From: Pseudomonas sp. Irchel 3E20 | Lineage (GTDB): Bacteria > Pseudomonadota > Gammaproteobacteria > Pseudomonadales > Pseudomonadaceae | DNA: 64,000 nucleotides | Direction of reading: 5' to 3' | Assembly: GCF_900187645.1 (NCBI RefSeq) | Contig: NZ_FYEE01000004.1 | Coordinates: forward strand, 248,001 to 312,000 | Shown: positions 33,910 through 43,716 of the stretch, piece by piece | How positions within the stretch are numbered: position 1 is the stretch's first letter | Layout: each line of letters begins with the position of its first letter | Translations under genes and position numbers: made by a program | Notes under the pieces: model-generated | Seen by the model: the letters and a program-made list of their open reading frames with translations, nothing else | Told to the model about the DNA's origin: nothing | Database searches by the model: none

Positions 33910-36549
33910 CTAACCCTGCACTTGCCCAAGCAAATGACTGATGGCCGTCTTCAGTTTCATCGGCCGCACCGGTTTGTGCATCAGGGTGTGGCCCAGTTCG
34001 CGCATTTGCAGTTTCAGTTCATTGCTGTAGTTGGCGGTAATCATCAGCGCCGGCAAGGCACTGGCGCGGCGGGCGTTGATCTGGGCCACGGCGTCCACGC
34101 CATTCTTGCCCTGGTCCAGGTGATAGTCGGCGATCAGCAGGTCAGCCTCGCTGTGGTAGTTGTCCACCTGGCGCGCCAGGTCTTCTTCCGACAGTGCGGT
34201 GACCACTTGGCAGCCCCAACTCTCGAGCAAGGTGCGCATGCCGGCGCAGATCGCCGCGTCGTTATCGAGTACCCAGATCCGCGCCCCGCGCAAGCGTTCC
34301 ACCAGCAGTTCACTCAGGGCCAGGCGCGGCGCCGGTTTCGGCGCCGTGGCCGACAGCGGCACCTCCACGGCGAACACCGAACCCTTGCCCGGCCATGAGC
34401 GCACGCTGATGCGGTGGCCAAGAATGCCGGCGATTTTTTCCACGATGGCCAGGCCCAAACCCAGGCCACGGTCCTGGTTGGGCCGCTGCACGTCGCCGCG
34501 TTTGAACTCCTGGAAAATCTCTTGCAGCTTGTGGGCCTCGATGCCCATGCCGCTGTCCCAGACCTCGATGGACAAGCGCTGGCGATGGCGTCGGCAACCC
34601 AGCATCACACGGCCGCTGGGGGTGTAGCGGATGGCATTGCTGAGCAGGTTGCGCAGGATCCGCGCCAGCAGCTGCACGTCACTGCGCACCAGCGCCGAGC
34701 AGGCGACAAAGTGCAGTTGCAGGCCTTCGCTGCGGGCCACGTGGGCGTACTCGGCGGCCAGGTTTTCCAATAATTCGCTGAGGGCGAATGGCGCGATATC
34801 GGCCTTTATCACCCCGGCATCGAGCTTGGAAATGTCCACCAGGGTGCCCAGCAGGTTTTCCACGTCTTCCAGGGAGTTGCTGACGTTGCGCACCAGCACC
34901 GCGTTGGCCAGCGGCTCGCGGCGCTCCAGCAGGGCACTGGTGAACAGCCGCGCGGCGTTGAGCGGTTGCAGCAGGTCATGGCTGACCGCCGCGAGGAACT
35001 TGGTCTTGGACAGGTTGGCCTGTTCGGCCTCCAGCTTGGCTTCGCGCAAGCGCGATTCGACGCGGCTGCGTTCGTCGATCTCGCGCAGCAACTGGTCGTT
35101 GAGGCTGGTCAGCTCGGCCGTGCGCTCGCGCACCCGCAGTTCCAGGTTCTGGTAGGCCTGGTGCAAGGCTTCGGCGGTGCGCCGCCGTTCGGTGATGTCG
35201 CGGATCAGCACGAAAATCCCCACCACCTCGCCGCTGGCCAGGCGATTGGGCACATAGGAGCGCAGCATGTAGCGCTCCTGGCCATTGATATTGGTTTCGG
35301 GGAACTCGAACGTCACGCTCTCGCCGTCCAGCGCCCGCGCCACGTAGGCCTCCAGGCGCCGGTAGTGTTCTTCGCTGTGCACCTGGCGCAGGCTTTGGCC
35401 GAGCATCACGCCCCGGGGCCAGCAGTACCATTCTTCGTAGACCTTGTTGGTGAACTCATACACCAGGTCAGCGTTGAGGTAGGCGATCAGCGCGGGCACG
35501 TGGTCGGTAATCAGGCGGATCCAGCGTTCGCTTTCGCTCAGGGCTTCGGCGTGCTGGTAGCGCTCGGTGATGTCGGTGAAGGTGTTGACGAACCCACCCG
35601 TGGGCAACGGATGGGTGCGGATCTCCAGCACCCGGCCATCGTACAGGCGTTGCTCGCACTCACGCACCACACGGCCATTGAGGTCGCGGCTGGCCGGGGT
35701 GAGCAGGCTCAGTTCGCTGTCGCCGATGACCTCGGCGAACGGCCGGTGGGCCGCCACCGGCGCCAGGCCACTGAGTTCCAGGAAGCGCCGGTTCCACAGC
35801 TCCAGGATGCCCTCGGCGTTGACCATGGCCACGCCCTGGGACAGGTTGTCCACGGCCCGTTGCAGCAGATGCGATTTTTGCGCCACCGCTTGTTCGCGGC
35901 GCACGGTTTCGCTGAGCTTGACCTCGGTGATGTCGGTGAACAGGATCACCCGCCCGCCCTCTTGGGTCGGCCGCTCGCTGACCTGCAACCAGCGCCCGTC
36001 CTGCAAGCGGTACAGCAGGTGTTCGTCGGCGTGGCCGCGCGGCTCTTCGCTGAACAGCCCGGTGCCGGTCATTAGGCGTTTGACTTCGCTCAGGCGCATA
36101 CCGGCGATGATGCGCACCCGGCTGTTGGCCCAGAACGCCTTGAAGCGGCTGTTGAACAACACGATGCGCTGTTCTTCGTCGAACAGCACGAAGGCGTCGG
36201 AAATGCTCTCGATGGCGTCGATCAGGTGCCGGTGCGCGGTTTCGGCGCGCAGCCTCGCTTCGCTAAGCAAGTGGTTGCCGGCCTTGAGTTCGGCCATTGC
36301 CTGGTTCAACGCATCGGTGCGTTCGCGCACCTGTTCGGCCAGCACCACCGAGTGCTGGAACGCCGAGTAAGGGTCGTTGCCACGGGTGCCGCCGGATTCG
36401 ATGCGCTCGATCAGCGCGCCATTGATGCGTTGCAGCTTGCGGTTCTGCTCGCGCAGGGCATCGACCTGCCCTTGCAGGTCAACGGCCGTGGCGGGTGCGG
36501 TTGCGGGCAATGGCGACGCCGGTGAAGGTCTGGTTGATGTGCATGCCAT
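33910..36549 (-). CDS. ercS': Multi-PAS hybrid sensor kinase ErcS'
   Basis: An 879-residue soluble hybrid kinase. It has an N-terminal coiled coil (about 25-105), then about four PAS domains (DAFVLFDEEQRIVLFNSRF; NLSQGVAMVNAEGILELWN; ALIAYLNADLVYEFTN; with PAC ends ITERYQH and ITERRRT), a second coiled coil (about 470-540), HisKA AVSHDLLQPLNAARLF, ATPase GLGLGLAIVEKIAG, and a receiver with ADYHLD. In P. aeruginosa ErcS' sits beside the same FIST gene. ATG 36549 has a GGAGAA site but lies 71 nt inside the FIST gene, an unusually long overlap. It probably feeds a regulator such as AgmR or a distant ErdR-type protein (inference). Confidence 0.87.
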   Translation of the reverse strand: MACTSTRPSPASPLPATAPATAVDLQGQVDALREQNRKLQRINGALIERIESGGTRGNDPYSAFQHSVVLAEQVRERTDALNQAMAELKAGNHLLSEARLRAETAHRHLIDAIESISDAFVLFDEEQRIVLFNSRFKAFWANSRVRIIAGMRLSEVKRLMTGTGLFSEEPRGHADEHLLYRLQDGRWLQVSERPTQEGGRVILFTDITEVKLSETVRREQAVAQKSHLLQRAVDNLSQGVAMVNAEGILELWNRRFLELSGLAPVAAHRPFAEVIGDSELSLLTPASRDLNGRVVRECEQRLYDGRVLEIRTHPLPTGGFVNTFTDITERYQHAEALSESERWIRLITDHVPALIAYLNADLVYEFTNKVYEEWYCWPRGVMLGQSLRQVHSEEHYRRLEAYVARALDGESVTFEFPETNINGQERYMLRSYVPNRLASGEVVGIFVLIRDITERRRTAEALHQAYQNLELRVRERTAELTSLNDQLLREIDERSRVESRLREAKLEAEQANLSKTKFLAAVSHDLLQPLNAARLFTSALLERREPLANAVLVRNVSNSLEDVENLLGTLVDISKLDAGVIKADIAPFALSELLENLAAEYAHVARSEGLQLHFVACSALVRSDVQLLARILRNLLSNAIRYTPSGRVMLGCRRHRQRLSIEVWDSGMGIEAHKLQEIFQEFKRGDVQRPNQDRGLGLGLAIVEKIAGILGHRISVRSWPGKGSVFAVEVPLSATAPKPAPRLALSELLVERLRGARIWVLDNDAAICAGMRTLLESWGCQVVTALSEEDLARQVDNYHSEADLLIADYHLDQGKNGVDAVAQINARRASALPALMITANYSNELKLQMRELGHTLMHKPVRPMKLKTAISHLLGQVQG

Positions 36550-37642
36550 TGAACTGTTCTCCGTAGGTGTTGAAACCCAGCACCCGTTGTTCGCGCAAAA
36601 AAGCGCCGATCTGCTCCAGGCTGCCGTCGTCTTCCAGTTCCAGGCGCCGCAGGAAGCAGTCGCAGCCGATGGTCAGCAGCAACTCCCCCAGGCGCGCCTG
36701 CAAACCATCGAACAAGGTATGCAGGTTGGGCAGCAGCGGCCCGGGGGTCATGGCCGTAAGGACGATGCCGTTCTCCACCGCGCAGTAGAAACTCAGGCTC
36801 AAGTCCTCGTGCACCTGTTGGATAGCGCGCACGTAGTACTGCTCATTGATGCGCACGGCCAAGGGGTGGGCGGCGAACACCCGGTGGTCCAACTGGGCCA
36901 CCGGCACGCCGATATGCCGCGCGTATTCTTGGGCGGCGGGCTCGGCGTTGAGCTCGTAAACCCGGCGCTGCGGGCTGTCGGCGTGGGTCACCACCAGTTT
37001 TTCCGCCCGCGGCAGGATGTGATGGGTGGTGAACACCTCGAAATCCAGCCAGGTATTGACCAGCACCACCACCGCCGCGCCGCTGTGGAATTCACCGTTG
37101 AAGTAGACGTGGGTATGGGTCAGGTAATTGTCGTCCCCGGCCGAACCGCCAAAGTGCGGGATATCGCCCAGGGCGGCACTCAAGGCGGCGAGGACCATTT
37201 CCTCGCGGCTGGACAAACCGTCGAGCAAGGTCAGGGCAAAACTGTTGCCCTTGATCGGCGCCAGGCTGTTGCTGCGGCAATCGCCGGCCAGGCGCTCGAC
37301 CATCTGCTGGGCGTCGATCAGGCTGAAGTGCTCCATCTGGTCGATCAGTTCGAGGGCGATGGAAAAATGCCGATGGTCAAACCCCACCGCCGTGATGCAG
37401 CCGCGCCCGTAGCCGTTGGGGGTGATCTCGCCGGCGCTGGTGCAACCCGCCAGGCGAATACCGCCAAAACTCTGTGCCAGGGCACGGCCCAGGGCCTGCA
37501 AGTCGTACTCGGCGGAGCAGAAAAACAACACGAAGCCCAGATGCGGGTGCAACAACTGCCGCGCCAGATCCTGGGCCGCTTGCTCCGCATCGGTCGCTTG
37601 GGACATGGCACTGACGACACCTTCGGCCTGGCCTTGCTGCAT
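36479..37642 (-). CDS. FIST-domain sensory protein
   Basis: A 387-residue protein with FIST_N (about 20-215: FFCSAEYDL, GCTSAGEI, LLDGLSSREEMV, FGGSAGDD) and FIST_C (about 225-360: HHILPRAEKLVVTHAD, EYARHIGV, IGCDCFLRRLELE). FIST proteins are thought to sense small ligands such as amino acids and act with signalling kinases. Here it is encoded just before and overlapping ercS', so it is probably ErcS's ligand-binding partner (inference). ATG 37642 is preceded by GGGAGGCGAAC. The shared activator element lies 67 bases upstream with a -10-like TACACT, so FIST-ercS' looks like part of the ethanol regulon. Confidence 0.88.
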   Translation of the reverse strand: MQQGQAEGVVSAMSQATDAEQAAQDLARQLLHPHLGFVLFFCSAEYDLQALGRALAQSFGGIRLAGCTSAGEITPNGYGRGCITAVGFDHRHFSIALELIDQMEHFSLIDAQQMVERLAGDCRSNSLAPIKGNSFALTLLDGLSSREEMVLAALSAALGDIPHFGGSAGDDNYLTHTHVYFNGEFHSGAAVVVLVNTWLDFEVFTTHHILPRAEKLVVTHADSPQRRVYELNAEPAAQEYARHIGVPVAQLDHRVFAAHPLAVRINEQYYVRAIQQVHEDLSLSFYCAVENGIVLTAMTPGPLLPNLHTLFDGLQARLGELLLTIGCDCFLRRLELEDDGSLEQIGAFLREQRVLGFNTYGEQFNGMHINQTFTGVAIARNRTRHGR

Positions 37643-37677
37643 GTTCGCCTCCCGCGGGTGCGCTGTCTTGAGCGCTG

Positions 37678-37723
37678 AGTGTACGAAGCCCCGGGGCGGC
37701 ACCCTATGCTACTTGGGTACTGG
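37678..37723 (-). promoter_or_regulatory. Predicted FIST-ercS' promoter with shared activator element
   Basis: On the - strand CCAGTACCCAAGTAGCAT (37723-37706) lies exactly 26 bases (GTAG core to hexamer) from the -10-like TACACT (37683-37678). It differs at only two of 15 bases from the exaD-operon site. Confidence 0.55.
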
Positions 37724-37873
37724 GTGAGGGGTTCGATGGGAGGACATGGGCTGGCGGTCAGTACCGCCCTTTGCAGCGGACGTGCGAGAGGCTTGAGCCA
37801 ATGACACCGCGACGTGCGAGGAGCCTGCTAAGACGCAGGGGCCAGCGCAGTGGCCTTCGGCCTTGTGTTCGAC

Positions 37874-37899
37874 TAGCAAGCGGGCGACCCCGCTTGCTA
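37874..37899 (-). terminator. Hairpin after the fadBx-like gene
   Basis: TAGCAAGCGGG (37874-37884) and CCCGCTTGCTA (37889-37899) form a perfect 11-bp stem 18 bases after the enoyl-CoA hydratase stop. There is no T-run, so it could also be a REP element. Confidence 0.55.
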
Positions 37900-37916
37900 T
37901 CGACGAGAGGAAGGGT

Positions 37917-38690
37917 TTAACGGTCAGTGAACTGTGGCGCTCGCTTGGCGATGAAGGCGGCCATGCCTTCTTTCTGGTCCTGGGTGGCGAAGGCGGCATG
38001 GAACACACGACGCTCGAAGCGCACGCCCTCGGCCAGGTTCACTTCGAAGGCGCGGTTGACGCTTTCCTTGACCATCATCGACACCGGCAGCGACTTGGCG
38101 GCGATCACCGCGGCGACTTTCAGGGCTTCTTCCACCAATTCATCGGCGGGCACGATGCGCGCCACGATGCCGGCACGCTCGGCTTCCACCGCATCGATCA
38201 AGCGCCCGGTCAGGCACATTTCCATGGCCTTGGCCTTGCCCACGGCGCGGGTCAGGCGTTGGGTGCCGCCCATGCCTGGCAGCACGCCGAGGTTGACTTC
38301 CGGTTGGCCGAACTTGGCGTTGTCGCCGGCCAGGATGAAGTCGCACATCAGCGCCAGTTCACAACCGCCGCCCAAAGCGAAGCCGGCCACCGCCGCGATG
38401 ATCGGCTTGCGGCGGTTGGCGATGCGGTCGCTGTCGCTGAACAGGTCGTCGAGGTAGATCTGCGGGTAGGTCAGCTCGGCCATTTCCTTGATGTCGGCGC
38501 CGGCGGCGAAGGCTTTCTTCGAGCCGGTGATGACGATGCAGCCGATGCGCGGGTCGGCTTCCAGGCTGTCGAGGGCCTGGTTCACTTCGCTGACGATTTG
38601 CGCGTTCAGCGCATTGAGCGCCTGCGGGCGGTTGAGGGTGATAAGGCCGACGCGGTCGTGAATGTCCAACACAATGGTTTCGTAGCTCAC
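37917..38690 (-). CDS. fadBx: Enoyl-CoA hydratase (FadBx type)
   Basis: A 257-residue crotonase-fold hydratase with oxyanion-hole segments [11 protein letters not shown] and [16 protein letters not shown]. Both catalytic Glu positions are present (GGGCE and [20 protein letters not shown]), so hydration of trans-2-enoyl-CoA is expected. The start is GTG at 38690 with CAGGAG 7 bases before it; no ATG fits. It is last in a five-gene operon of ligase, 3-hydroxyacyl-CoA dehydrogenase, thiolase, acyl-CoA dehydrogenase and hydratase, the order of P. putida PP_2213-PP_2217. That operon serves short-chain fatty acid and alcohol breakdown. Confidence 0.9.
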   Translation of the reverse strand: MSYETIVLDIHDRVGLITLNRPQALNALNAQIVSEVNQALDSLEADPRIGCIVITGSKKAFAAGADIKEMAELTYPQIYLDDLFSDSDRIANRRKPIIAAVAGFALGGGCELALMCDFILAGDNAKFGQPEVNLGVLPGMGGTQRLTRAVGKAKAMEMCLTGRLIDAVEAERAGIVARIVPADELVEEALKVAAVIAAKSLPVSMMVKESVNRAFEVNLAEGVRFERRVFHAAFATQDQKEGMAAFIAKRAPQFTDR

Positions 38691-38704
38691 AGATAAACTC
38701 CTGT

Positions 38705-39832
38705 TCAAAGATTGCGCGAAATGACCATGCGCTGAATGTCGCTGGTGCCTTCGTAGATCTGGCACACCCGCACATCGCGGTAGATGCGCTCCAGCGGGAA
38801 GTCGTTCAAATAGCCATAACCGCCCAGGGTTTGCAACGCTTGCGAGCAAACCTTCTCGGCCATTTCCGAGGCGAACAGCTTGGCCATCGAGGCCTCCACC
38901 AGGGCTGGTTTGCCGCTGTCGCGCAGGGCGGCGGCGTAATGCACCATCTGCCGTGCCACGGCGATCTGGGTGGCCATGTCCGCCAGGCGAAAAGCCACGG
39001 CTTGATGCTCGATGATCGCCTTGCCGAAGCTCTGCCGCTCGCGGGCGTAGTCCCGGGCGGCCTCGAATGCGGCGCGGGCCATGCCCACCGATTGCGAGGC
39101 GATGCCCACCCGCCCGCCTTCGAGGTTGGCCAGGGCGATGCGGTAGCCTTCGCCCTCCTCGCCCAAGCGGTTGGCCACCGGTACTTGGACGTCCTCGAAA
39201 AGGATCTGGCAGGTGTCGGAGGCGTGCTGGCCGAGCTTGTCTTCCACCCGCGCCACGCTGTAGCCCGGGGCGTCGGTGGGCACGATAAAGGCACTGATGC
39301 CGCGCTTGCCGGCGCTGGGGTCGGTGACGGCGAAGACGATCACCACCCCGGCGTTCTTGCCCGAGGTGATGAATTGCTTGCAGCCGTTGAGCACGTAGTG
39401 GTCGCCCTCACGGCGCGCGCGGGTTGTCAGGCCGCTGGCGTCAGAGCCGGCCTGGGGTTCGGTGAGCGCAAAGGCACCGAGCATCGCGCCGCTGGCCAGG
39501 GGCTTGAGGAAGCGTTCTTTCTGCTCGTCGCTGCCGTAGTTGAGGATCGGCACGCAACCCACCGAGTTGTGCACGCTCATGATGGTCGAGCAGGCACCGT
39601 CGCCGGCGGCGATTTCTTCCAGGGCCATAGCGTAGGCCAGGTAACCGGTGTCGCAACCGCCCCACTGCTCCGGCACCAGCATGCCGAAAAAACCCAGCTC
39701 GGCCATTTCTCCCACGGCCTCGTGGGGGAAGCGGTGTTCCCGGTCCCACTCGGCAGCGAAGGGCTTGAGCCGCTCCTGGGCGAATTGCCGGGCGGCGTCG
39801 CTGATTTGTCGTTGTTCGTCATTGGGCAGCAT
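38705..39832 (-). CDS. Short-chain acyl-CoA dehydrogenase
   Basis: A 375-residue acyl-CoA dehydrogenase with FAD-binding segments ([28 protein letters not shown]), the subunit-interface helix QTLGGYGYL, and the catalytic Glu in [15 protein letters not shown]. The length is that of short-chain/butyryl- or 2-methyl-branched-chain enzymes, in contrast to the 590-residue enzyme at 14 kb. ATG 39832 ([10 protein letters not shown]) is used. It lies 14 nt before the hydratase start and 10 nt after the thiolase stop. The likely substrate range is C4-C8 acyl-CoAs (inference). Confidence 0.9.
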   Translation of the reverse strand: MLPNDEQRQISDAARQFAQERLKPFAAEWDREHRFPHEAVGEMAELGFFGMLVPEQWGGCDTGYLAYAMALEEIAAGDGACSTIMSVHNSVGCVPILNYGSDEQKERFLKPLASGAMLGAFALTEPQAGSDASGLTTRARREGDHYVLNGCKQFITSGKNAGVVIVFAVTDPSAGKRGISAFIVPTDAPGYSVARVEDKLGQHASDTCQILFEDVQVPVANRLGEEGEGYRIALANLEGGRVGIASQSVGMARAAFEAARDYARERQSFGKAIIEHQAVAFRLADMATQIAVARQMVHYAAALRDSGKPALVEASMAKLFASEMAEKVCSQALQTLGGYGYLNDFPLERIYRDVRVCQIYEGTSDIQRMVISRNL

Positions 39833-39842
39833 GGGGGTTTCC

Positions 39843-41036
39843 TCAGTACAACACTTCAACGGCCATGGCCGTGGCTTCACCGCCGCCGATGCAGATGGCC
39901 GCGACACCGCGTTTCAGACCTTTTTGGCGCAGGGCCCAGAGCAGGGTCACCAGGATCCGCGCCCCAGAGGCACCGATCGGATGGCCCAGGGCACAGGCGC
40001 CGCCGTGGACGTTGATTTTTTCGTGGGGGATGTGCAGTTGGCTCATGGTCACCAGGCTGACCACCGCAAACGCTTCGTTGACCTCGAACAGTTCGACCTC
40101 GTCCAGGGCCCAACCGGTCTTGCTCATCAGCTTGCGGATCGCGCCCACCGGGGCCACCGGGAACAGGCTCGGCGTATCGGCAAACGCCGCGTGGCCGTGG
40201 ATCACTGCCAGCGGCGTGAGGCCGCGCTTTTGCGCTTCACTGCGGCGCATCATCAGCAACGCCGCCGCGCCATCGGAGATGGAACTGGAGTTGGCCGCGG
40301 TAACGGTGCCGCCCTCGCGAAACGCCGGTTTGAGCCCGGCGATCTTGTCCAGCTTGGCCTTGGGCGGCTGTTCGTCGTCGCGGATGGTTTTTTGTTCTTT
40401 GCCCACGGTCACGTGCAGCGGCACGATTTCGGTGTGGAACAAACCGTCGGCGATGGCTTGCTGGGCGCGGGTGGTGGACGCGATGGCGAAGGCGTCCTGG
40501 GTTTCACGGCTGAAACCGTGTTCCTCGGCGCAGTCTTCGGCGAAGGTGCCCATCAGGCGGCCCTTGTCGTAGGCGTCTTCGAGGCCGTCGAGGAACATGT
40601 GATCGAGCACCCGGCCGTGGCCCATGCGGTAGCCGCTGCGGGCGCGGTCCAGCAGGTACGGCGCGTTGGACATGCTTTCCATGCCGCCGGCCACCACCGC
40701 GTCGGCGCTGCCGGCCAGGAGCATGTCGTGGGCCAGGATGGCCGCTTCCATGCCCGAGCCGCACATTTTGTTCAGGGTGGTGCAGCGAGTGCCCTTGTCC
40801 AGGCCGGCGCCGAGGGCGGCCTGGCGTGCCGGAGCCTGGCCCAGGCCCGCGGGCAGCACACAGCCGAACAACACTTCATCGACGCCATCGGCACCAACAC
40901 CCGCCCGCTCCACGGCGGCGCGGATAGCTGCCGCGCCCAGTTGCGGCGCGGTCAGGCTTTTCAAATCGCCCTGGAAGCCGCCCATGGGCGTGCGTACAGC
41001 GCTGACAATCACAATCGGGTCGTGGGCAATAGTCAT
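39843..41036 (-). CDS. fadAx: Acetyl-CoA acetyltransferase / thiolase (FadAx type)
   Basis: A 397-residue thiolase with all active-site elements: nucleophilic Cys in [11 protein letters not shown] (near residue 92), the [20 protein letters not shown] block with the base His, and the C-terminal [13 protein letters not shown] with the second Cys. It cleaves 3-ketoacyl-CoA with CoA to release acetyl-CoA. It is third in the operon, 12 nt after the dehydrogenase fadB2x. ATG 41036 follows AAGGAGGATTTGCC, a near-ideal ribosome-binding site. Confidence 0.93.
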   Translation of the reverse strand: MTIAHDPIVIVSAVRTPMGGFQGDLKSLTAPQLGAAAIRAAVERAGVGADGVDEVLFGCVLPAGLGQAPARQAALGAGLDKGTRCTTLNKMCGSGMEAAILAHDMLLAGSADAVVAGGMESMSNAPYLLDRARSGYRMGHGRVLDHMFLDGLEDAYDKGRLMGTFAEDCAEEHGFSRETQDAFAIASTTRAQQAIADGLFHTEIVPLHVTVGKEQKTIRDDEQPPKAKLDKIAGLKPAFREGGTVTAANSSSISDGAAALLMMRRSEAQKRGLTPLAVIHGHAAFADTPSLFPVAPVGAIRKLMSKTGWALDEVELFEVNEAFAVVSLVTMSQLHIPHEKINVHGGACALGHPIGASGARILVTLLWALRQKGLKRGVAAICIGGGEATAMAVEVLY

Positions 41037-41048
41037 GGCAAATCCTCC

Positions 41049-41816
41049 TTATTTCGCGGCCATACGCAAGGCACCGTCGAGACGGATCACCTCGCCGTTG
41101 AGCATGCTGTTTTCAATGATATGCCGGGCCAGCGCGGCGTACTCGGCCGGTTTGCCCAGGCGCGGCGGGAACGGCACGCCAGCGGCCAGGGAGGCGCGCA
41201 CTTCTTCGGTCATGCCGGCCATCATCGGCGTCTCGAAAATACCGGGGGCGATGGTCATTACGCGGATGCCAAAACGTGCCAGTTCGCGGGCCGCCGGCAG
41301 CGTCAGGCTGGCGATGGCGCCCTTGGACGCCGCGTAGGCAGCCTGGCCGATCTGGCCGTCGAATGCCGCCACCGACGCAGTGTTGATAATCACCCCGCGC
41401 TCGCCGTCGGCGTTGGCCTCGCCCTGGGCGATGACCTCGGCGGCCAGGCGCATCAGGTTGAAGCTGCCGATCAGGTTGACGTTGATGACCTGGCTGAAAC
41501 TGGCCAGGGCATGGGGGCCGTTCTTGCCCAGGATCTTCTCGCCGCGTACCACACCGGCGCAGTTGACCAAGCCGTGCAAACCGCCGAACGCCGCCACCGT
41601 GGCCTCGACCGCTGCCTGCGCCGCCGCTTCCTGGCTGATGTCTGCCACCACGCTCTGCGCCTGCGGGCCGAGGGCCTCGGCCTGGGCGGCGACCGCCTCG
41701 GCGTTCAAATCCACCAGCATCACTTTGGCGCCGGCCTTGACCAGCATCTGTGCGGTGGCCGCGCCCAGGCCCGAGGCGCCGCCGCTGACCATAAATACCT
41801 TGTTTTCAATCTGCAT
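41049..41816 (-). CDS. fadB2x: SDR-type 3-hydroxyacyl-CoA dehydrogenase (FadB2x / HSD10-like)
   Basis: A 255-residue SDR: the Rossmann motif [11 protein letters not shown] is at residues 10-20, [11 protein letters not shown] follows, and YAASKGAI is the catalytic Tyr-Lys. The sequence has the long insertion and the [16 protein letters not shown] tail typical of type II 3-hydroxyacyl-CoA dehydrogenases (HSD10 class), which use NAD+ on short straight and 2-methyl-branched substrates. ATG 41816 (MQIENKVF) is chosen; an upstream 48-residue extension lies in the ligase gene. It sits between the ligase and the thiolase in the operon. Confidence 0.9.
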   Translation of the reverse strand: MQIENKVFMVSGGASGLGAATAQMLVKAGAKVMLVDLNAEAVAAQAEALGPQAQSVVADISQEAAAQAAVEATVAAFGGLHGLVNCAGVVRGEKILGKNGPHALASFSQVINVNLIGSFNLMRLAAEVIAQGEANADGERGVIINTASVAAFDGQIGQAAYAASKGAIASLTLPAARELARFGIRVMTIAPGIFETPMMAGMTEEVRASLAAGVPFPPRLGKPAEYAALARHIIENSMLNGEVIRLDGALRMAAK

Positions 41817-41832
41817 CGTCGTGTCCTTGGGT

Positions 41833-43491
41833 TCAGACCTTGTGGGCCGCGGCCTCTTGAGCCTTGGCGATTTCCTGGTTGCGCAGGATGAAGCGCTGCA
41901 ACTTGCCGCTCGGGGTTTTCGGCAGCTCGCTGACAAATTCGATTTCACGGGGGTAGGCATGGGCGGCCAGGCGTTTGCGCACGTGTTGGCGCAGTTCTTC
42001 GGCCAATTGCGGGTGGCCCTCGAAACGGGCGCCGAGCACGACGAAGGCCTTGACCAGTTCGGTGCGCTCCGGGTCGGGTTTGCCCACCACGGCGGCCTCG
42101 ACCACGGCCGGGTGTTCGATCAGGGCACTTTCCACGTCGAAGGGGCCGACCCGGTAGCCGGAGGTGGTAATCACGTCGTCGCTGCGCCCGACGAAACTGA
42201 TGCTGGCGTCGGGGTTGAGTTCCACGGTGTCGCCGCTCAGGTAGTAGTCGCCGACGAAGGCCTTGGTCGGCGCGCCTTGGTAACCGGCGAACCAGCACAT
42301 CGGCGACTGGCGGCGGTCGATGGCCAGAATCCCCGGTTGCCCGGCCGCCAGTTCCTGATGGTTGTCGTCCAGCACCACGATGCGGTGCCCCGGCGAGGCG
42401 AAACCCGCCGCGCCCAGGTGCACCGGGTGCGCCAGGCCGTGGTGGTTGCACAGCACCATGCCCAGTTCGGTCTGGCCGTAGTGATCGTGGATCACCACCC
42501 CCAGGTTGTCGGCGAACCAGCGGATCACCTCTGGGTTCAAAGGCTCGCCGGCGCTGCTGACGATGCGCAAACGGCCCTTGATGGCGCGGGCGAACTCGTC
42601 GCCCCCGGCGATCAGCATGCGGTAGGCGGTGGGCGAACCGGTGAGGTTGCTGATGGCGTATTTGTTGATGACCCGGCAGGTGCTTTCCACGGTGAACGGG
42701 CCATCGTAGAAGGTGATCGGGTGGCCCATGGACAAGGGCCCCGCCACGCCGAAGTAAATACCGTAGGCCCAGCCCGGGTCGGCGAGGTTCCAGAAGGCGT
42801 CTTCGGGGCGCAGGTCCACGGCATCGCGGGTGTAAGCCTGGAACGCCACCAGTGCCTTGAGTGGCACGGCCAGGGCCTTGGCCGGGCCGGTGGTGCCGGA
42901 GGTGAACATCATCAGGAACGGGTCTTCGCCGCTCAGCAACACCGGTTCGCAGTCGGCGCTGTGGTTGCCCAGTTCGGCCCAGAAACTCCAATCGCCGCGC
43001 ACGATGCCCTGGCCCTTGGGGCCGCCGACGGTGACGATGGCTGGGCAATCCGCCACTTCGCTGAGTTTGGGCCGGTTCACCGCGTCAGTGACCACCACGG
43101 TGGCGCCGGAGCTGACGAGGCGATGTTCGATAGCCTTGGGCCCGAACGCGGTGAACAGCGGTTGGTACACCGCCCCCAGGCGCCAGGTGGCGAGCACGGT
43201 AATCAGCAACTCGACATTGCGCGGGAGCAGGCCTGCGACCCGGTCGCCCTGCTTGACCCCTTGGGCACGCAGAAAATTGGCGAAACGCGCGGCTTTGTCC
43301 TGCAAGTCGCTGAAGGTATAGGTCGCGCTGCTGGCGTCGCGGCCCTCCCAGAACAGCGCAATGCGCCCAGGTAAGGCATGCCGGTCGCAGCACTCCACGC
43401 AGGCATTAAGTGCCTGCAGATTGCCCGCCAGGGTGGCGTTTACAGTGTGGTGGTAATCGAATTGCGCCGCGGCCGTCAGGTAATCGCGCAT
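41833..43491 (-). CDS. fadDx: Acyl-CoA synthetase of the acetyl/propionyl-CoA synthetase type (FadDx)
   Basis: A 552-residue AMP-forming ligase with [14 protein letters not shown] (near residue 175), [10 protein letters not shown], the GYYLSGDT-like motif ([13 protein letters not shown]) and the C-terminal catalytic Lys in [15 protein letters not shown]. The overall style is that of acetyl-CoA-synthetase-like ligases acting on short or medium acids. It is the first gene of the fad-like operon; an AraC regulator lies 225 nt upstream in the same direction. A 225-base gap before it should hold its promoter. The symbol follows the P. putida order and is a family-level assignment. Confidence 0.85.
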   Translation of the reverse strand: MRDYLTAAAQFDYHHTVNATLAGNLQALNACVECCDRHALPGRIALFWEGRDASSATYTFSDLQDKAARFANFLRAQGVKQGDRVAGLLPRNVELLITVLATWRLGAVYQPLFTAFGPKAIEHRLVSSGATVVVTDAVNRPKLSEVADCPAIVTVGGPKGQGIVRGDWSFWAELGNHSADCEPVLLSGEDPFLMMFTSGTTGPAKALAVPLKALVAFQAYTRDAVDLRPEDAFWNLADPGWAYGIYFGVAGPLSMGHPITFYDGPFTVESTCRVINKYAISNLTGSPTAYRMLIAGGDEFARAIKGRLRIVSSAGEPLNPEVIRWFADNLGVVIHDHYGQTELGMVLCNHHGLAHPVHLGAAGFASPGHRIVVLDDNHQELAAGQPGILAIDRRQSPMCWFAGYQGAPTKAFVGDYYLSGDTVELNPDASISFVGRSDDVITTSGYRVGPFDVESALIEHPAVVEAAVVGKPDPERTELVKAFVVLGARFEGHPQLAEELRQHVRKRLAAHAYPREIEFVSELPKTPSGKLQRFILRNQEIAKAQEAAAHKV

Positions 43492-43716
43492 CAGCAGAAT
43501 CCCTCGCTGTTGTTATTAGGATGGGAGCTACACAAAAGCCTGCAAATACTGGCGCCCTGGGCCTGGGGGGACAATGGTCAAAGCCACCAAGTTACTTGAC
43601 TGGTTTGGCCATGGTTGATCGACATCGCGTTTGTAGCCAGCAGGCTCGCCTGCGCAGCGCCCCTCGACGGGGTTGTGCCGTGGCGATGTTGCGGCCGCTG
43701 CACGCGCGAGCGCTTG

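Noticed and set aside
39648..41891. A 747-codon + strand frame across the fad-like operon
   Set aside because: It spans three real - strand genes and their junctions, has no ribosome-binding site or motif, and is typical of GC-rich antisense shadows.
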